Below, one piece after another: positions 36,566-47,510 of a stretch of DNA of 64,000 nt. The position numbers were made by a program, and so were the translations under genes. The stretch spans positions 45,734,088 to 45,798,087 of the forward strand of contig NC_085873.1 in assembly GCF_034702125.1 (NCBI RefSeq), in the 5' to 3' direction. Origin of the DNA: Engraulis encrasicolus (taxonomy: Eukaryota > Chordata > Actinopteri > Clupeiformes > Engraulidae). Every line of letters begins with the position of its first letter. The stretch's first letter is position 1. The notes beneath the pieces are model-generated. The model made no database searches. It saw only the letters and a list, made by a program, of their open reading frames with translations, and had not been told where the DNA came from.

Positions 36566-36643
36566 CCAGTGATTGATCAGATTTCACAATTATTTTCATT
36601 GATACACCAATGAAGATCACTGTGAAATCTGATCAATCACTGG
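36566..36643. repeat. perfect 23-bp inverted repeat (hairpin)
   Basis: CCAGTGATTGATCAGATTTC begins the left arm (36566-36588), and the right arm at 36621-36643 is its exact complement across 23 bp. The 32-nt loop itself holds TTCATTG / CAATGAA, so the structure can continue. Confidence 0.9.
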
Positions 36644-38975
36644 TGGATTTTTTTGTCTACAGAGACTGCATGGCCATTTATGTAGCAGCACCCTACATCC
36701 TACATGTCACTCCATTGCTATTTATAAAAGCTTGATCAATCACTTGGTTTTCTCTATGTCCCTTACAGTAAGTTAAGCTACATCACTGTTCTGAACTTTT
36801 AAGGGCATTTGGTATCACTCACACTAAGTAGGCTATAGCCTACCCCCATGATTTATCAATTGAGTCTACTTCATAGTTATGTGACAAGTGCAATGACGAT
36901 AACCCGTCAGCTTCCAAGATAATGGAATGAGGAAAACGGATGAGAGATAGCCTGGGAACTCCCATACTGCCTTTAGTTCTACACAATCGTTTCGATCTGA
37001 AAGACAATCTCACTTGTGATTAGGTCTGGTGTTAACCAGGCAAGATGAGAGAGGCTTCTTGAGCTGAACCCCAAACACTGTAGCGCGATGATGAAGCCTT
37101 TTTTGCCAGCATCAAAAACAGTAGGCCAACGCTTACAGTAATATAGTAATGACAGAGACGGTCTATTATGAAATAAAATAATCGTTGGTAACATCCTACC
37201 GTTTAGAAACGTTTCCCTGAGGCCGTAGGTATGCTGGTTGTTGCCGCCGTTCGTCTTCTTCTTTCCCCTCTGGCTTGAACATAAATAGAGCTGGATCCGC
37301 GAGTGTGCCATGGCACATGGCTAGTTTTGGTCGTATTTTATCTTATTGTATCTTATCTAATTCACGTTCTAGCAGTCAAATAATTAGAGCTACCACCATA
37401 GCCCTTTGCCACCACACTACGAAAAGGTTAGCTGTAAACATTGGCATGGCTGTAAAAGTAATAGCAAGGACAACCAATCAGGAAGCACGGCAAATAAACC
37501 GCGTCATCATTTACGTGAATTTATAATGAGGTTGCCAAATAAGCACAGAAATGAGCGAATTGAGGCCAAACGAAGCATGTTGAATCCCAACCAATACACA
37601 GTGTTTTCACATAGCCCTTTATGAAGGTTCTGAGACCTTATAGACCCAGCCAATTTTTTTTGGGCTATATATCACATCATAGAACAAGGGTAAATAGCCC
37701 ATTCAACCATTCTCTATCCCCTTTAACTCGAATCTTTGAGGCGTCCGGATTGATTGGATCATTCCAAGGAGGGTACCCGGATTAGACGGATCACTCGGAT
37801 CATTCGGATCACTTATTTAAAATAAATAAAAATAAATAATAATAATGTATTTTTTAAAACGTTTCTGCCGTTAAGTAGCTATGCGCCTCGCCTTTGTTGT
37901 TCCATTTATCAATTCACGTGGATAAATCAATGAGTAAGACAGTTTGATCAACAAAACTCACTTTATGAATGTCACAGTTCCTAAACTCATGCTGCGAGCA
38001 GACCCACCTGGGTCTCCTCACTAAACATGCAACCACAACTCGAACAGCCTTTGGCAGCAGTGAAACGGCATGTTCCTGATTTTGCAATAAATAATGTGTG
38101 TGTTTGTATTTAAGAAGACTAAAAGTCAAATATTTGGGAGCAGAAGTCTAGTTAAGCAGGGACAGTCAGGAGGCGAGCAGCAGATGACCACTCGCTTCCG
38201 CTGCCGAGTTGCCTTGCGACTCGCACACTCGTGGCAAAAACGAAACTTAGCATTGATCCGATCCGTAGGGGATTCGCTGCTACCAACAACTCAGTCAGGA
38301 TTCGTCTCACCGAGTCGCCGAGGGCGCCGCTGCTGAGTGACTCGGACGAGGGGAGTGACAGCAGTGGCTTTAAAGACTGTACGCTGTAACGCAGTGAGTG
38401 ATAGTAGAGTCACGTCTGTAGACTATAATTTCCCTAAGAGTAGCCTACAGACTGAGATGTTAAAGCGTTGGCAGAGCACTGTTAACATTTAGGAATGTAG
38501 ACCTCAACAGAGTCAGAAGCACACACACGGGGATCCGCGACTCAATTGGACACAACAGGCTGGACGGATCTAACAGGCTCGATGAATGACGAGGCGGGAG
38601 TTGGTTCAGTTTTACTCAGTGAGTGTTCGTGACTGAACAGCATACTAGGGAGATTAGAGAATGGCTGTTGTAGTCAACTAAAGAGGATATATTCCGGTTT
38701 CACAATGTAACTGCCATTTTGTTGACATATTAATGAAATGCCGTCTGACCCGCCTTTGGCGGATCAATGCACGACAGCCATCCGGTCTGTTCGGATGAGG
38801 TCTTGATCCGGCTCTCCAACCGGATCCTCCGGGTTTTATATCATCTCTAGTGTCTATTCCATGTTTGATTTTCCCTGCTTGGAAGCAACATCTTGCCCTT
38901 ACTTTACCTGGGCAATCTGGAGCATTTATGTAACATTTAGGGCTTGTGATGGTAGAGTGGGGCTGGGCAAATTAA

Positions 38976-40030
38976 ATAACCAACAGTACATATCTGAAAA
39001 CTGTCTCTTTATGATTTCTATTTTATGATTTTAATATTAAGCAATATTCTACCAGTATTTTCTTGCATTTTAATGTTTTGTTTACTGCAGAGCACTTTGG
39101 TCCTACTTGGTATTCAAATGTGCTGTATACAATAAACAATGAGAATGATAATCGATCTGAAACATGAGGTTAAAGTGATCAAGTCTATGACCACTTATGG
39201 TTTATAATGGCTGATGTTATCTATTATTTGTATAGATATTTGTGCATTACAACTTCTGTGTTGAAACAGTCATTGCAATAAAAACATTGGTCAGGAGTGA
39301 TGACCATTGTGCTTTTCTTTGCTGGCTGAGAGGTGTTCATGGTGTGGTCACACACCTGCGTATTCAAATAACAGCTGAATATGCAGTAAGAAAAACATTG
39401 GCTAGACAACATTCTACCTTTACACGGTCTGACCATCAGACTTCCAGGAGGACACTCCAGAACACACCTGTAGCCTACAGCAGATATCATGTAGGTAAAT
39501 GACTCCTGATTAGCAACGTTTTTACAGACCTTTACACCCTTGTTGTTTTTCTAGACTTGTGGTTACGTATCTAGATATTTGGTTTAAAACATGGTGAACA
39601 CCCACTATGCTAGGGCTGTGACCAGTCTTATGGTGGGTATACTCTATATTTGAGCATTTTTTGAAGTGGGTATACTGTATATATTTGTGCTATTCAAAAT
39701 AATAGATCAATCAATTTTAAGTGGGTATACTGAAATCCCTGAAATTTAGAAGTGGGTATACTCCGTATACCCGCGTTCTACATAATATACACCACTGTGT
39801 ACACCACTGTGTACACGCTGTGACAATATTGAATCAAATCGTGATTAATCCTGATATGCAGTCATGATACTGTATCGTGTCTTTCAAAGTTCTGTTACCC
39901 TTTAGTACGGAAAACAACCACATTATATGATGTGATAGTGCTCTCAAGCTTCAAATCATCATCATTATTATTTTCAAAAGAGACGTTAAGGGAAGGGTCA
40001 AACCTAGTCGCACACCCTGGGGCACCGCTA
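38976..40030. other. no gene seen; old repeat fragments
   Basis: Includes AGTGGGTATACT phrases repeated at about 39600-39780 on one strand. Nothing coding. Confidence 0.5.
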
Positions 40031-40641
40031 AGGTGCTGTTTCCACGTAGCCGACACTTTTAAATGAAGATATTGTTTACAGGTGTAAACGCAACATGTGG
40101 ATACAAATAAAAACTGCATTGTAACTAGAGGTTGACCGATACAGGTTTTTTAATGGCCGATGCGATACCGATTTTTTTTTCATCACCCTTGGCCGATACC
40201 TGATTTCCGATACCTGATACCTGGGGCCGAGACAAATATTCCAGGTCTCAAGTTAAAAATAAACATTCCTTTAACATTATCAAATTGAGGTAGAACTTGT
40301 AACATTTAAACACCCACTAAGTAATGTCTAACAATCAAGTAATAAAAAAAGTGTCTTGGTGCTTTTAAAAAAAACCGAATAACATAAAATAATAAATATT
40401 GCGTATCTGCCAAAACCACACGCGTATCGGGCGATACCGATGCACTTTTAAAAAAATTATATCGGCCTGATATATATGTATATCGGTCTATCTTTAATTG
40501 TAACAGGTCTGTTTTAGCCCCCTAACTGGGATATGTTTGAAGCCGGATTTTTGATATGTGGATTTTAAAACTCTGTTTACGCGGAAACGGAAGGCCAAAA
40601 CCAATGCGTTTTCAAAAATATCCTGGTATGTGGAAACAGTA
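40031..40641. mobile_element. inverted-end MITE split by a hAT MITE
   Basis: CTGTTTCCACGTA at the left pairs with TATGTGGAAACAG at the right, and TTTACAGG/ACGCAACA and GTTTACGCGGA phrases add symmetry. Its middle carries the hAT MITE 40126-40496. Confidence 0.65.
40126..40496. mobile_element. hAT-type MITE
   Basis: Starts TAGAGGTTGACCGATA and ends TATCGGTCTATCTTTA. Perfect 8-bp duplication ATTGTAAC at 40118-40125 and 40497-40504. Many GCCGATAC/GTATCGGG subterminal copies. 371 bp. Confidence 0.93.
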
Positions 40642-41500
40642 CCTGCGATCATTCAAACTTAAATGGATCTGTAGTGCTACTTACCTTGATTGTGTGCACA
40701 CATTGGTAATTCTTTCTAGGCTGTCAATGCAAAATACCATGGGGTTCCACTGCACTACAAAACAGTACAAGTTACCCTTTCACCCTTACACCGCACTCAT
40801 CCACCCTCACAACCTTGGCACACTCCAAAACTGCTGGGGAGCAGTTCCCTCAATTCTGCGTCAACCCCAAATAACAACACAACATGCAAATGAAAGTAAA
40901 TTAAAAAACAGAAAAAAAATCACACAAATAACAGAACACAAAAGAAATAAACAAAAGAAGCACTGCATACATACAGCCCTAAGCAACAGGGGCTAACAAC
41001 AATGGGGCACCAGCAGTTACAGCAAGAGGCATGCAAAGCGCAGCAAACAAAATATAGAAAAATAAAAATAAGCACGCAGAAGCAAATTAAATGGAAAAGA
41101 AAAGGAATAATAAGCACAGCACATGGGACTAGGCAGGCGGGACTACCAAAACTGTGTGGCCTTGGACAGAACTCAAATTAAACAGACATGCAAGCTCCGT
41201 GCAGGCAAGGTGAGGCAAAGGGGAAATGCGCAACCAGCAAGTGTGATGTTTCCCCACGCGAAGCGCGGCGCGGCCAAGCCACAAGCAAAGCAGGTGCGAA
41301 GCAAGGGAAACTCATAACCCCAAAAAAACGAAATCTTCCCAGGCGAAACACCTGCCGACAGACCCGGAGGTAGACCACACCTGTTTGTTCTTGTTCTGGC
41401 TGGACAGGCCGCTGATGAAAACTACAATTATAGAAAAGTTGCCATCAGCATACTGGAGTAAGGAAGTGGATAAGGGGGTAAGCAGGTATTATAGGCACTG
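40642..41500. other. no gene seen
   Basis: A-rich sequence with two short patches of GCGAAGC-like repeats near 41255-41345. Open frames show no domain. Confidence 0.5.
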
Positions 41501-41850
41501 TAAGCCAGGCTCAAACTACACGACTCCCAATTTTGTGTCCGATGACGTCGGGGTGCACCGCACATTAGAAGAGAATCTCAACTGTCAATCTTATCCCTGA
41601 TCGCAAACACAGACAATACCCGACGTTCTATTTCCAGTTGCAAATTTCAAACAGTGTTTGATTTCTGCGATTTGCGATCGGCGACTCTTTGAGCTGCCAA
41701 AATTCTATTTTAGAACGTTGCACACGACGACGACATCTTGCCCGACAATCTCTTGCGATGGTCCTGGGGGGTAATGCTCCACCGATTGTTGCAAGGGGGG
41801 TTTTCAGCCGGGAATCGGGCCGGTAGTTGTGTAGTTTGAACCTAGCTTTA
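41501..41850. mobile_element. MITE with inverted ends
   Basis: TAAGCCAGGCTCAAACTACA and its near complement TGTAGTTTGAACCTAGCTTT mark the ends; subterminal CGACGTCATCG/ATTGTCGGG-like phrases. Target duplication not resolved. Confidence 0.7.
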
Positions 41851-42155
41851 GACACACGGGTCACCAGCACGGCATATCCGGATAAAAAGATTTACGCCCG
41901 CCCATTGCTGTCCATCAGCAGCTGTCAATCAGTGGCACTACCATGATCAGGGACAACCTGCTGTGTAGCCTCTTACTGCAGATGGGGTCGCCGGCGGACC
42001 TATTCACTACTTGCTGAAAATACTTAGCTACATCATAATGACATTACTGAGGGCATTAAGTAACAGATTAGGAAATAGCCACTACAATTTTGGTGACAGT
42101 ATTGTTATAATTTAGGCTCTACATTAAGGGATTAACTAGATTAATCTTTTCTATC

Positions 42156-42171
42156 CAGAACAATTCACAGC
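42156..42171 (+). promoter_or_regulatory. splice acceptor before the GPCR start codon
   Basis: TTTTCTATCCAG is followed by 13 nt and the ATG. The same arrangement precedes both ATGs of pseudogene 1 (TTATCCAG, TCATCCAG). It implies an upstream noncoding exon, which I could not place. Confidence 0.6.
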
Positions 42172-43035
42172 ATGGCAGCCTCTACTTCCTTTGGTAATGG
42201 TACCACCATCATGAACATAACTGAAGACTTTGACCTCTTTTGTGTCAAGTTGTTCGTGGGTCCTCTGGTCTGGGCTGCCTTCGGTGTCATCGGTGCATGT
42301 GTGGGTGTGCCTGCAAGCGTGTGGCTCCTGTGGCTGCTCATTCAGAGACAGCGCAGTAGCAGTGGCTCATCCAACAACGTCTACATGCTCAATCTCAGTG
42401 TCATGGACCTGATCTACAATGGTTTCAAACTTCCAATTGTACTCAATTTCTTTGTCTGGTGTGACTCACATTTTTTTGTACTTACCTTATTCCTTGAAGG
42501 ACTCGTCTTTTTTGGCCGTCCTTTTTTCATGGCCTGCAGTTGCGTGGACTGCTACATGGCTGTGGTTTACCCCATTAAGTATTTGAAGATAGGCCAGTCC
42601 AGATACAGATTAGTTGTCTGTGCTCTTGTCTGGGCTTTAACACTGCTGCTTAGCATTTTGATATGTTTTGATTACTTGGTGAACATCTGGTATAGCCCAT
42701 GTGTCTTGGCCATTTCCATAATTGCCTTTTGTGATATTGCCATCCTCCACACTCTGAGAAAGCCAGATCCATCCGGAAGAAGCGAGGTCCACCCACAGAA
42801 GCAGAGGGCTCTGCAGACCATCACCAACAGCTTTGTCATGGCCCTGCTATCCTACATTCCCATGTTGCTTGTTCAAATGGTTAACAATGCAATTCCTCTT
42901 AGTCGGCAAGAAGTGTATTGCCACATCACTATGCCATCTATGATTTCCTCCATGCTTGGAAGCACCACCTTGCCCTTACTACACCTGATCAATCTGGGAT
43001 GCTTCAGTGAACTTAGAGCTTGTGGTTGTATCTGA
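42172..43035 (+). CDS. class A (rhodopsin-like) G protein-coupled receptor, intact
   Basis: 287 aa, single-exon coding region, plasma-membrane receptor by fold. Two NxT/NxS-type glycosylation sites lie near the N-terminus (NGT, NIT). Seven hydrophobic segments can be placed at about residues 27-57, 68-96, 100-125, 147-170, 178-200, 220-245 and 252-280. Segment 2 has the LSVMD aspartate. The DRY motif is replaced by DCY (CSCVDCYMAVVYPIKY), and segment 7 ends LPLLHLINLGCF with no NPxxY. The third inner loop is LRKPDPSGRSEVHPQKQR. It is short for the class, with a short second outer loop and a short tail. The general layout suggests the purine/protease-receptor branch, but the ligand and exact subfamily are unknown to me. 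Two broken paralogs lie upstream on the same strand, so it is the sole survivor of a local array in this window. Unusual DCY and missing NPxxY question normal signalling. Confidence 0.88.
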   Translation: MAASTSFGNGTTIMNITEDFDLFCVKLFVGPLVWAAFGVIGACVGVPASVWLLWLLIQRQRSSSGSSNNVYMLNLSVMDLIYNGFKLPIVLNFFVWCDSHFFVLTLFLEGLVFFGRPFFMACSCVDCYMAVVYPIKYLKIGQSRYRLVVCALVWALTLLLSILICFDYLVNIWYSPCVLAISIIAFCDIAILHTLRKPDPSGRSEVHPQKQRALQTITNSFVMALLSYIPMLLVQMVNNAIPLSRQEVYCHITMPSMISSMLGSTTLPLLHLINLGCFSELRACGCI

Positions 43036-43375
43036 TGTGGGGCTGAGCAAGCAATTTCTTTGTGTTTTTTCAGGTGATACTTTGTGATGTATCTACTATA
43101 TCTTAACCTTTGTTCTTTATTGCACTTCACATTTTCTGTTCACTTGTGTCTTGCTTGGTATTTAAATGTGTTATAAATAATCATTGACAATAATAATCAA
43201 TCGAGTCAAGTGACAGTTGTCAAGTGTATGGCTCCAGGGGTTAGACGATAACCGTTAGACAATAAACCTGAAAACACCTGGTTTTAGACCACAATAATTC
43301 ATAGCAGCGTGGCCATGTATATTGGCCCTGTGGAGCGCCCGGCGGACGGTTCTAGTGGATACAGGAGTGTTAATG

Positions 43376-43622
43376 TGAAGAGTACAGATGCAAAACCCCC
43401 TAAGTGCCTTTTCAGAGAATAATCTTAATTCATTTTTTTTCTAATACAAAGCTATCAAAATTGCATAGTTTATTTAAATTTTATTTATGTAATATAACTT
43501 TTTATATGTATTATCAAGTGAATGAAAGTAAACCAAACCAAACCAACAACGGGGTTCTCTAAAAATATAGAAGCGCAGGTCTTCAGAAATGGAGTTAGGG
43601 GGTTTTCCATCTGAACTCTTCA
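43376..43622. mobile_element. MITE with inverted ends, TGAAGAGTNCAGATGC family, copy 1
   Basis: TGAAGAGTACAGATGCAAAA pairs with the complement TTTTCCATCTGAACTCTTCA. The family member at 47842-49961 has the same ends and is expanded by insertions. Confidence 0.82.
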
Positions 43623-43689
43623 TGTGCACATTTAATTTTGCCCAAAATTTGGGCAGCTGTGGTTTTATGTTTTTTTGGATGAAGTCCGG

Positions 43690-44225
43690 GTGGTATGCTG
43701 AGGATGATGCTGACATGAGCAGACAGAGGAGAGTGCTATATGTCCAAGCCAATATGCTGGTTAGAAAATTCCATCATTGCACTACTGATGTCAAAGTCAA
43801 CCTGTTTAGAACTTACTGCTCCCCTCTTTATACAGCTCCTCTCTGGATCAGATACAAGAAGGAGAGTCTACTGAAACTGAAGGTAGCTTACAATGATTGT
43901 CTTAGGATCCTCCTAAAGAAACCAAGGAGTACTAGAGCAAGTGGGTTATTCTGCAAATGTGGTCTATTGTATGACACTGTTAAGAAATCTTACCTTCAAG
44001 TTCATGAGCAGGCTTGATTGTGCAAAAAATGAGCTCATCACTCAATTGGTTGATCCAAGTCGTAGCTCTGTAAGATATATCTGGGAACACTGGCATGAAT
44101 GCCTTCACTAGCTTCCTTTTATTGTATGTGTATTTTTTTTTTCTCTAATGTATTATTGTATTGTTGATGAGTGTATTGTAATGTGTCCAATGTGGGCCCT
44201 GAGCCTGTAATAAAGTTTATATATT
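43690..44225 (+). mobile_element. L2-like LINE, 3' fragment
   Basis: The frame 43715-44017 encodes a reverse-transcriptase C-terminal segment, with SRQRRVLYVQANMLVRKF, FRTYCSPLYTAPLW and LKVAYNDCLRILLKKPR, the order typical of L2/CR1-group elements. Beyond the frame, TGGGCCCTGAGCCTGTAATA followed by AAGTTTATATATTA resembles an L2 3' end. The 5' part is missing, as is usual for LINE copies. Confidence 0.85.
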
Positions 44226-44402
44226 ACCCTGGATACAGCTCTTCATACATCACAAAGACTTGCTGTCTTAGTCACAGGTAAGGCAGAAAAATGTTCACCA
44301 ACAATTTGGTCCACTTTTTAACTCTGATTATGCCACCCATAATGTTGAGTGCATTGAATTATGTTGAACAAAACTGTGCTCTTACCCTGTTAATTGAGTG
44401 TA

Positions 44403-44550
44403 GCAAAATGTGAAGGTTCAATTAACAGGGTAGGAGCGGGAAAGGATCTGTACACTGCTTGCAAAAGACTTAATTTATTAGGAACAACGTTTTGATCATA
44501 GATCTTCTTCAGGCATCTCCTACCCTGTTAATTGAACCTTCACATTTTGC
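44403..44550. repeat. perfect 34-bp inverted repeat with hammerhead-like loop
   Basis: The arm at 44403-44436 (starts GCAAAATGTGAAGGTTCAAT) is the exact complement of 44517-44550. The 80-nt loop read on the minus strand holds CCTGAAGAAGATC, TAT, GATCAAAACGTT, a stem between CTGAAGA and AAAAC that recalls a mutated hammerhead core (CUGAUGA ... GAAAC). The block may be flanked by TGCTCTTAC/TGCTCTCAC. Confidence 0.85.
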
Positions 44551-45301
44551 TCTCACTGGTGCAATGTGCAATTAATGAAGATTGCCCACCAGGCTGGTCC
44601 CATTTAGTCATGAAACTTTCCACACTAAAATGACAGGTGTTTCAGTTTCATTGTCCAACTCCTGTGTAATTATCATTGTTATCATTAGGCCTGATGCTAT
44701 GAACTATTTTCTCAACTTTTCTGTATAGGTATTTGTGCATTCCAACTTGATTATTCTTGTACTACAAGCAATCTTGACAGCTCCCTAGCTTATGTTTGAA
44801 GTGATGCTATATAAAGAAATACATTGTGATCAGATTGTTCAGTTTTTTTTAATTACATTTTTAGCTAATGGTTGACATATGGCATGCAGTTGTGGAATTT
44901 TGTGTAAATGTCCTTATTTTTTTTAAATATTAAAACTCATTAAAAGACAAAAATATCCTGAATCAGTAGTTGCACACTGCGTGTTGGGTCATGTTACCAT
45001 ACAGGTTGGAGTTTGAAGAGCTGCATAAGATGGATGACATGCTTAAAACAGTTGTTTGCCTAATTATTCCGTATGCACGCAGTGTATGGGGCACCTAAGG
45101 CACACCCTCTACTTCCTGGTTCATGAGGTAGTAAGTTGGATTTGTGGTGCATAGGTGGAGGTCCAAGGTTTGGATTTGTGTCGAAAAAGCCCAGTAATTC
45201 TTTTTTTGACTCCCCATGCCCCATGAACTAGGAAATAGAGGACGTGACCTAGGTGCCCCATGGCCTGCAGGCCAGATTCACACTTGGGTCACTATGCAAC
45301 T
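44551..45301. other. no gene seen
   Basis: AT-rich unique-looking sequence. No exon supported. Confidence 0.5.
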
Positions 45302-45309
45302 CTGTAGAG

Positions 45310-45672
45310 CAGAGTTTCCCAAACTGGGGTGCGTGCACCCCTGGGGGTGAGAGACTTGCTACAAGGGGGTGCACGAGTTGAATAGAGCAATGTCTGAGAT
45401 GTGTGTTTTTATACAAAAATTAAGGAACATTCCGTAGTTTGTAATTGTTTTTTGGGGAATTGTATGCTGGAGGGATCCAGCTGAAGTGTCATTTATAACT
45501 GCTAGACTTGTTATGCAACAAGTTCCATTAATGATGGCAAAAAAAACCGTCAGGTCTATTGGAAATGAGGATTGCCCAAAATGTGCGGCTGTGCAACATT
45601 TGCTTAGGGGGTGCGCAAACCACATTGAAATGTAAAAGGGGGTGCGCAGGGGGAAAAGTTTGGGAACCGCTG
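45310..45672. mobile_element. hAT-type MITE
   Basis: Starts CAGAGTTTCCCAAACTGGGG, ends AGTTTGGGAACCGCTG. Flanks CTGTAGAG (45302-45309) and CTGTAGAA (45673-45680) form an 8-bp duplication with one change. 363 bp. Confidence 0.88.
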
Positions 45673-45692
45673 CTGTAGAATGATACAGGGAG

Positions 45693-45808
45693 AGCCGCTG
45701 ACAGCTTTGGTTGGGCCCAAGACAAAGTCATCTGAACGGTCCCCCTAGCCCTATACAATGTAATGAGAAACCAATTTTGGGCTCCCTGGGCCCGGGGCTA
45801 CTGTCCCC

Positions 45809-45861
<53 letters not shown>

Positions 45862-45870
45862 GTGTGTGTG
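45693..45870. repeat. GTCCTGGGCCCA-family repeat copy 2 with (GT)n
   Basis: GCTGACAGCTTTGGTTGGGC through GGGCCCGGGGCTACTGTCCC, inverted relative to 51388-51515, followed by a GT run at 45811-45870. Confidence 0.65.
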
Positions 45871-47011
45871 AGCTAAAGTTCTGTTTTCGTTCACATTGTG
45901 GGTCTATTACGGAAAGAACCAGCTGTCTTTGCTGGTTCTGTTAGATTTGACGTTGCGACAGTGTTCTTCGATACCAAGTCACAAGTGTAACTTGTCAGGA
46001 CTCTGTCAGGACTCCTGAGACCACGTCAATAAAGGTCTCAGTACGGTTCACTTCCGAGGGGTCTGGGTACACTTTGGAGTGTTCACATATGCACAGAAAA
46101 TAATGAGTCACAGGTCTGAGTTCTCTTAAATGACTGAAGGGGACCAGGTGTGAAAACCCTGTAAATTTCCTTTTTCACAGTGTGTTAACATCACACTTTT
46201 CACAACCCTAGTTGTATTTTCAAATATTCTCAGGATACATTCCCCTGTGACCCCAACACATAGAATCGCTAACAACTGGCCTGAAGCTCTGAATCTTTTG
46301 TTATAGGCTAGAAAAGCAACAGGCATGGAGGGGGGCCTTTCTTGATGTCTGACCCAGGGTCCCATGGAGTCATCACCTGTCCGTGCTTGCAGGAGTGGGC
46401 CTATCTGATCTTACAGTATGTCAGCAGTTATCTCTTAAGGTTATGAGGATCCCTCCATAACCCTTCTTCAGCCTGACATCATCATGCTCACTTAAACATA
46501 CACGGTAAAAAAATGCAGCGTCATTAGGGGCCAAGCTGGCGATGGACTGTTAAAAGGTTTTCTTATTATCATGTCAACATCTTTCCATGGCAGCCCATAG
46601 AACTGTACGTAGGAAAATGCAGTATATTGGCAATTTATAGGTCCCCACCCCCAACCCTCTAGCGCCACCAGCAGGTCAAAGTTGCAGGTACATTTCTTAT
46701 TATTTATCATCGCTTCCTCAACCCCAACGTGACTATGTTCCCCACATTTGACATTCCCATACATTTTCCAAGTACCCCCTGCCATGTGCTCGTATAGCCC
46801 AAGTGGTACACATAGCTTACCGCTGTTTGGGAAACACTGCTCTAGAGAAGTGTCAAATCTGACTCATTAAGTTTTTTATTGGCACACCTAGATTTCCAAT
46901 GAACTGCTGTGCCCTTCCTCCTTCAGTTGATTTGTTTGTTCTACCTATTTGTTTTCTCTGACTAATGCCTTTGATCTGGTTTGACTAGTGAGATATCCCA
47001 TGCAAAATAGG
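45871..47011. other. no gene seen
   Basis: Upstream flank of lectin gene 1. No exon recognised. Two partial repeat phrases (GACCAGGTGTGAAAACCC near 46143) relate to the element at 28841. Confidence 0.5.
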
Positions 47012-47230
47012 CCGTGTTGCCAGATTGGGCGGTTACCTGCCCATTTGGGCTACTCCGGATAGCCGTCTGCGGGTAAAAACGGGACAAAATGTCCAATTGG
47101 CAGTTTTTACTGCAGTTTTGTGCCCATAGAACTCAATGCAATTTGTTGAAATTGGGTGGAATTTAGGGCATTTTGGCGGTTTTTCATAACCCTTTGGGCA
47201 GGATTTGATCAGACACATCTGGCAACACTG
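47012..47230. mobile_element. MITE, GTGTTGCCAGAT family, copy 1 (lectin 1 promoter region)
   Basis: GTGTTGCCAGATTGGGCGG at the left and ATCTGGCAACACTG at the right. Same family as 61488-61706 and 63517-63741, which have 8-bp duplications. It ends about 160 bp before the lectin 1 TATA-like box. Its own duplication is not clear. Confidence 0.85.
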
Positions 47231-47390
47231 AACAGGCTTATTACTGCCACTCTATTTTCATTCCTATCTCCAACAAACACATTCTTAAATCTCGCTAATC
47301 TCAATTCTTGTGAAACCATTATCACTTATTCTGTGGAACTGTATTTACTTGAACAAAAAGATTTGGACTCACCCAAAATCCTACCCTGCC

Positions 47391-47468
47391 TATAAAGACC
47401 AACACCGGGCATGTGCGGAACATCAGACCTCCATCTGAGCAGAAGAGACACAGACGTCTTTCCAGCTT
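47391..47468 (+). promoter_or_regulatory. lectin gene 1 TATA-like box and noncoding exon 1
   Basis: TATAAAG at 47391-47397, with transcription expected to start about 30 bp later. The exon ends ...TTTCCAGCTT at 47468, followed by the donor GTGAGT. The same exon end (AACAGCTT/GTGAGTAC) precedes lectin gene 2, which supports both as homologous leader exons. No ATG opens a long frame here. Confidence 0.65.
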
Positions 47469-47510
47469 GTGAGTACCATTTCACCTTCTTGATACTTCAT
47501 TAACATTTAA

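Larger units (their letters stand above)
32978..37722 (+). mobile_element. 4.7-kb Kolobok-like DNA transposon (TTAA target)
   Basis: Ends AGGGGATAGAGAAT and ATTCTCTATCCCCT are exact complements and are flanked by TTAA (32974-32977, 37723-37726). It is large enough to have coded a transposase and contains exon-like segments with plausible splice sites, the best of them at 35489-35825. It carries a hAT MITE at 33909-34195. TTAA also fits piggyBac; AGGG ends and the exon content make Kolobok more likely. Confidence 0.78.
32965..38849. mobile_element. hAT-like element inside GPCR pseudogene 2
   Basis: Starts TAGAGGTG and ends CATCTCTA, with GTGTC(TA) repeated on both sides. The roughly 1.1 kb that belong to it (32965-32977 and 37723-38849) include GGATC-rich repeats such as GGATCACTCGGATCATTCGG, and CCGGATCCTCCGGG near the right end. 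No transposase was found. The target duplication is shorter than the usual 8 bp, so the hAT call is tentative. Confidence 0.65.
32755..38975 (+). pseudogene. GPCR pseudogene 2, split by a 5.9-kb transposon
   Basis: Two separated blocks match the GPCR at 42172. Block 1 (about 32763-32964) covers the segment from WY.PC.LEI through ILRALRKPDPTGR with stops, and ends near CATTGCCACGTGTC. Block 2 (38850-38975) resumes with TGCTTGGAAGCAACATCTTGCC, the last membrane segment and the terminal GGGCTTGTGATGGTAGAGTG. Block 1 continues exactly into block 2 when the element at 32965-38849 is removed. The N-terminal half is missing. Confidence 0.88.

Noticed and set aside
43589..44017. Host gene of 142 codons
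   Set aside because: The protein matches the end of a LINE reverse transcriptase and is followed by an L2-like 3' end.
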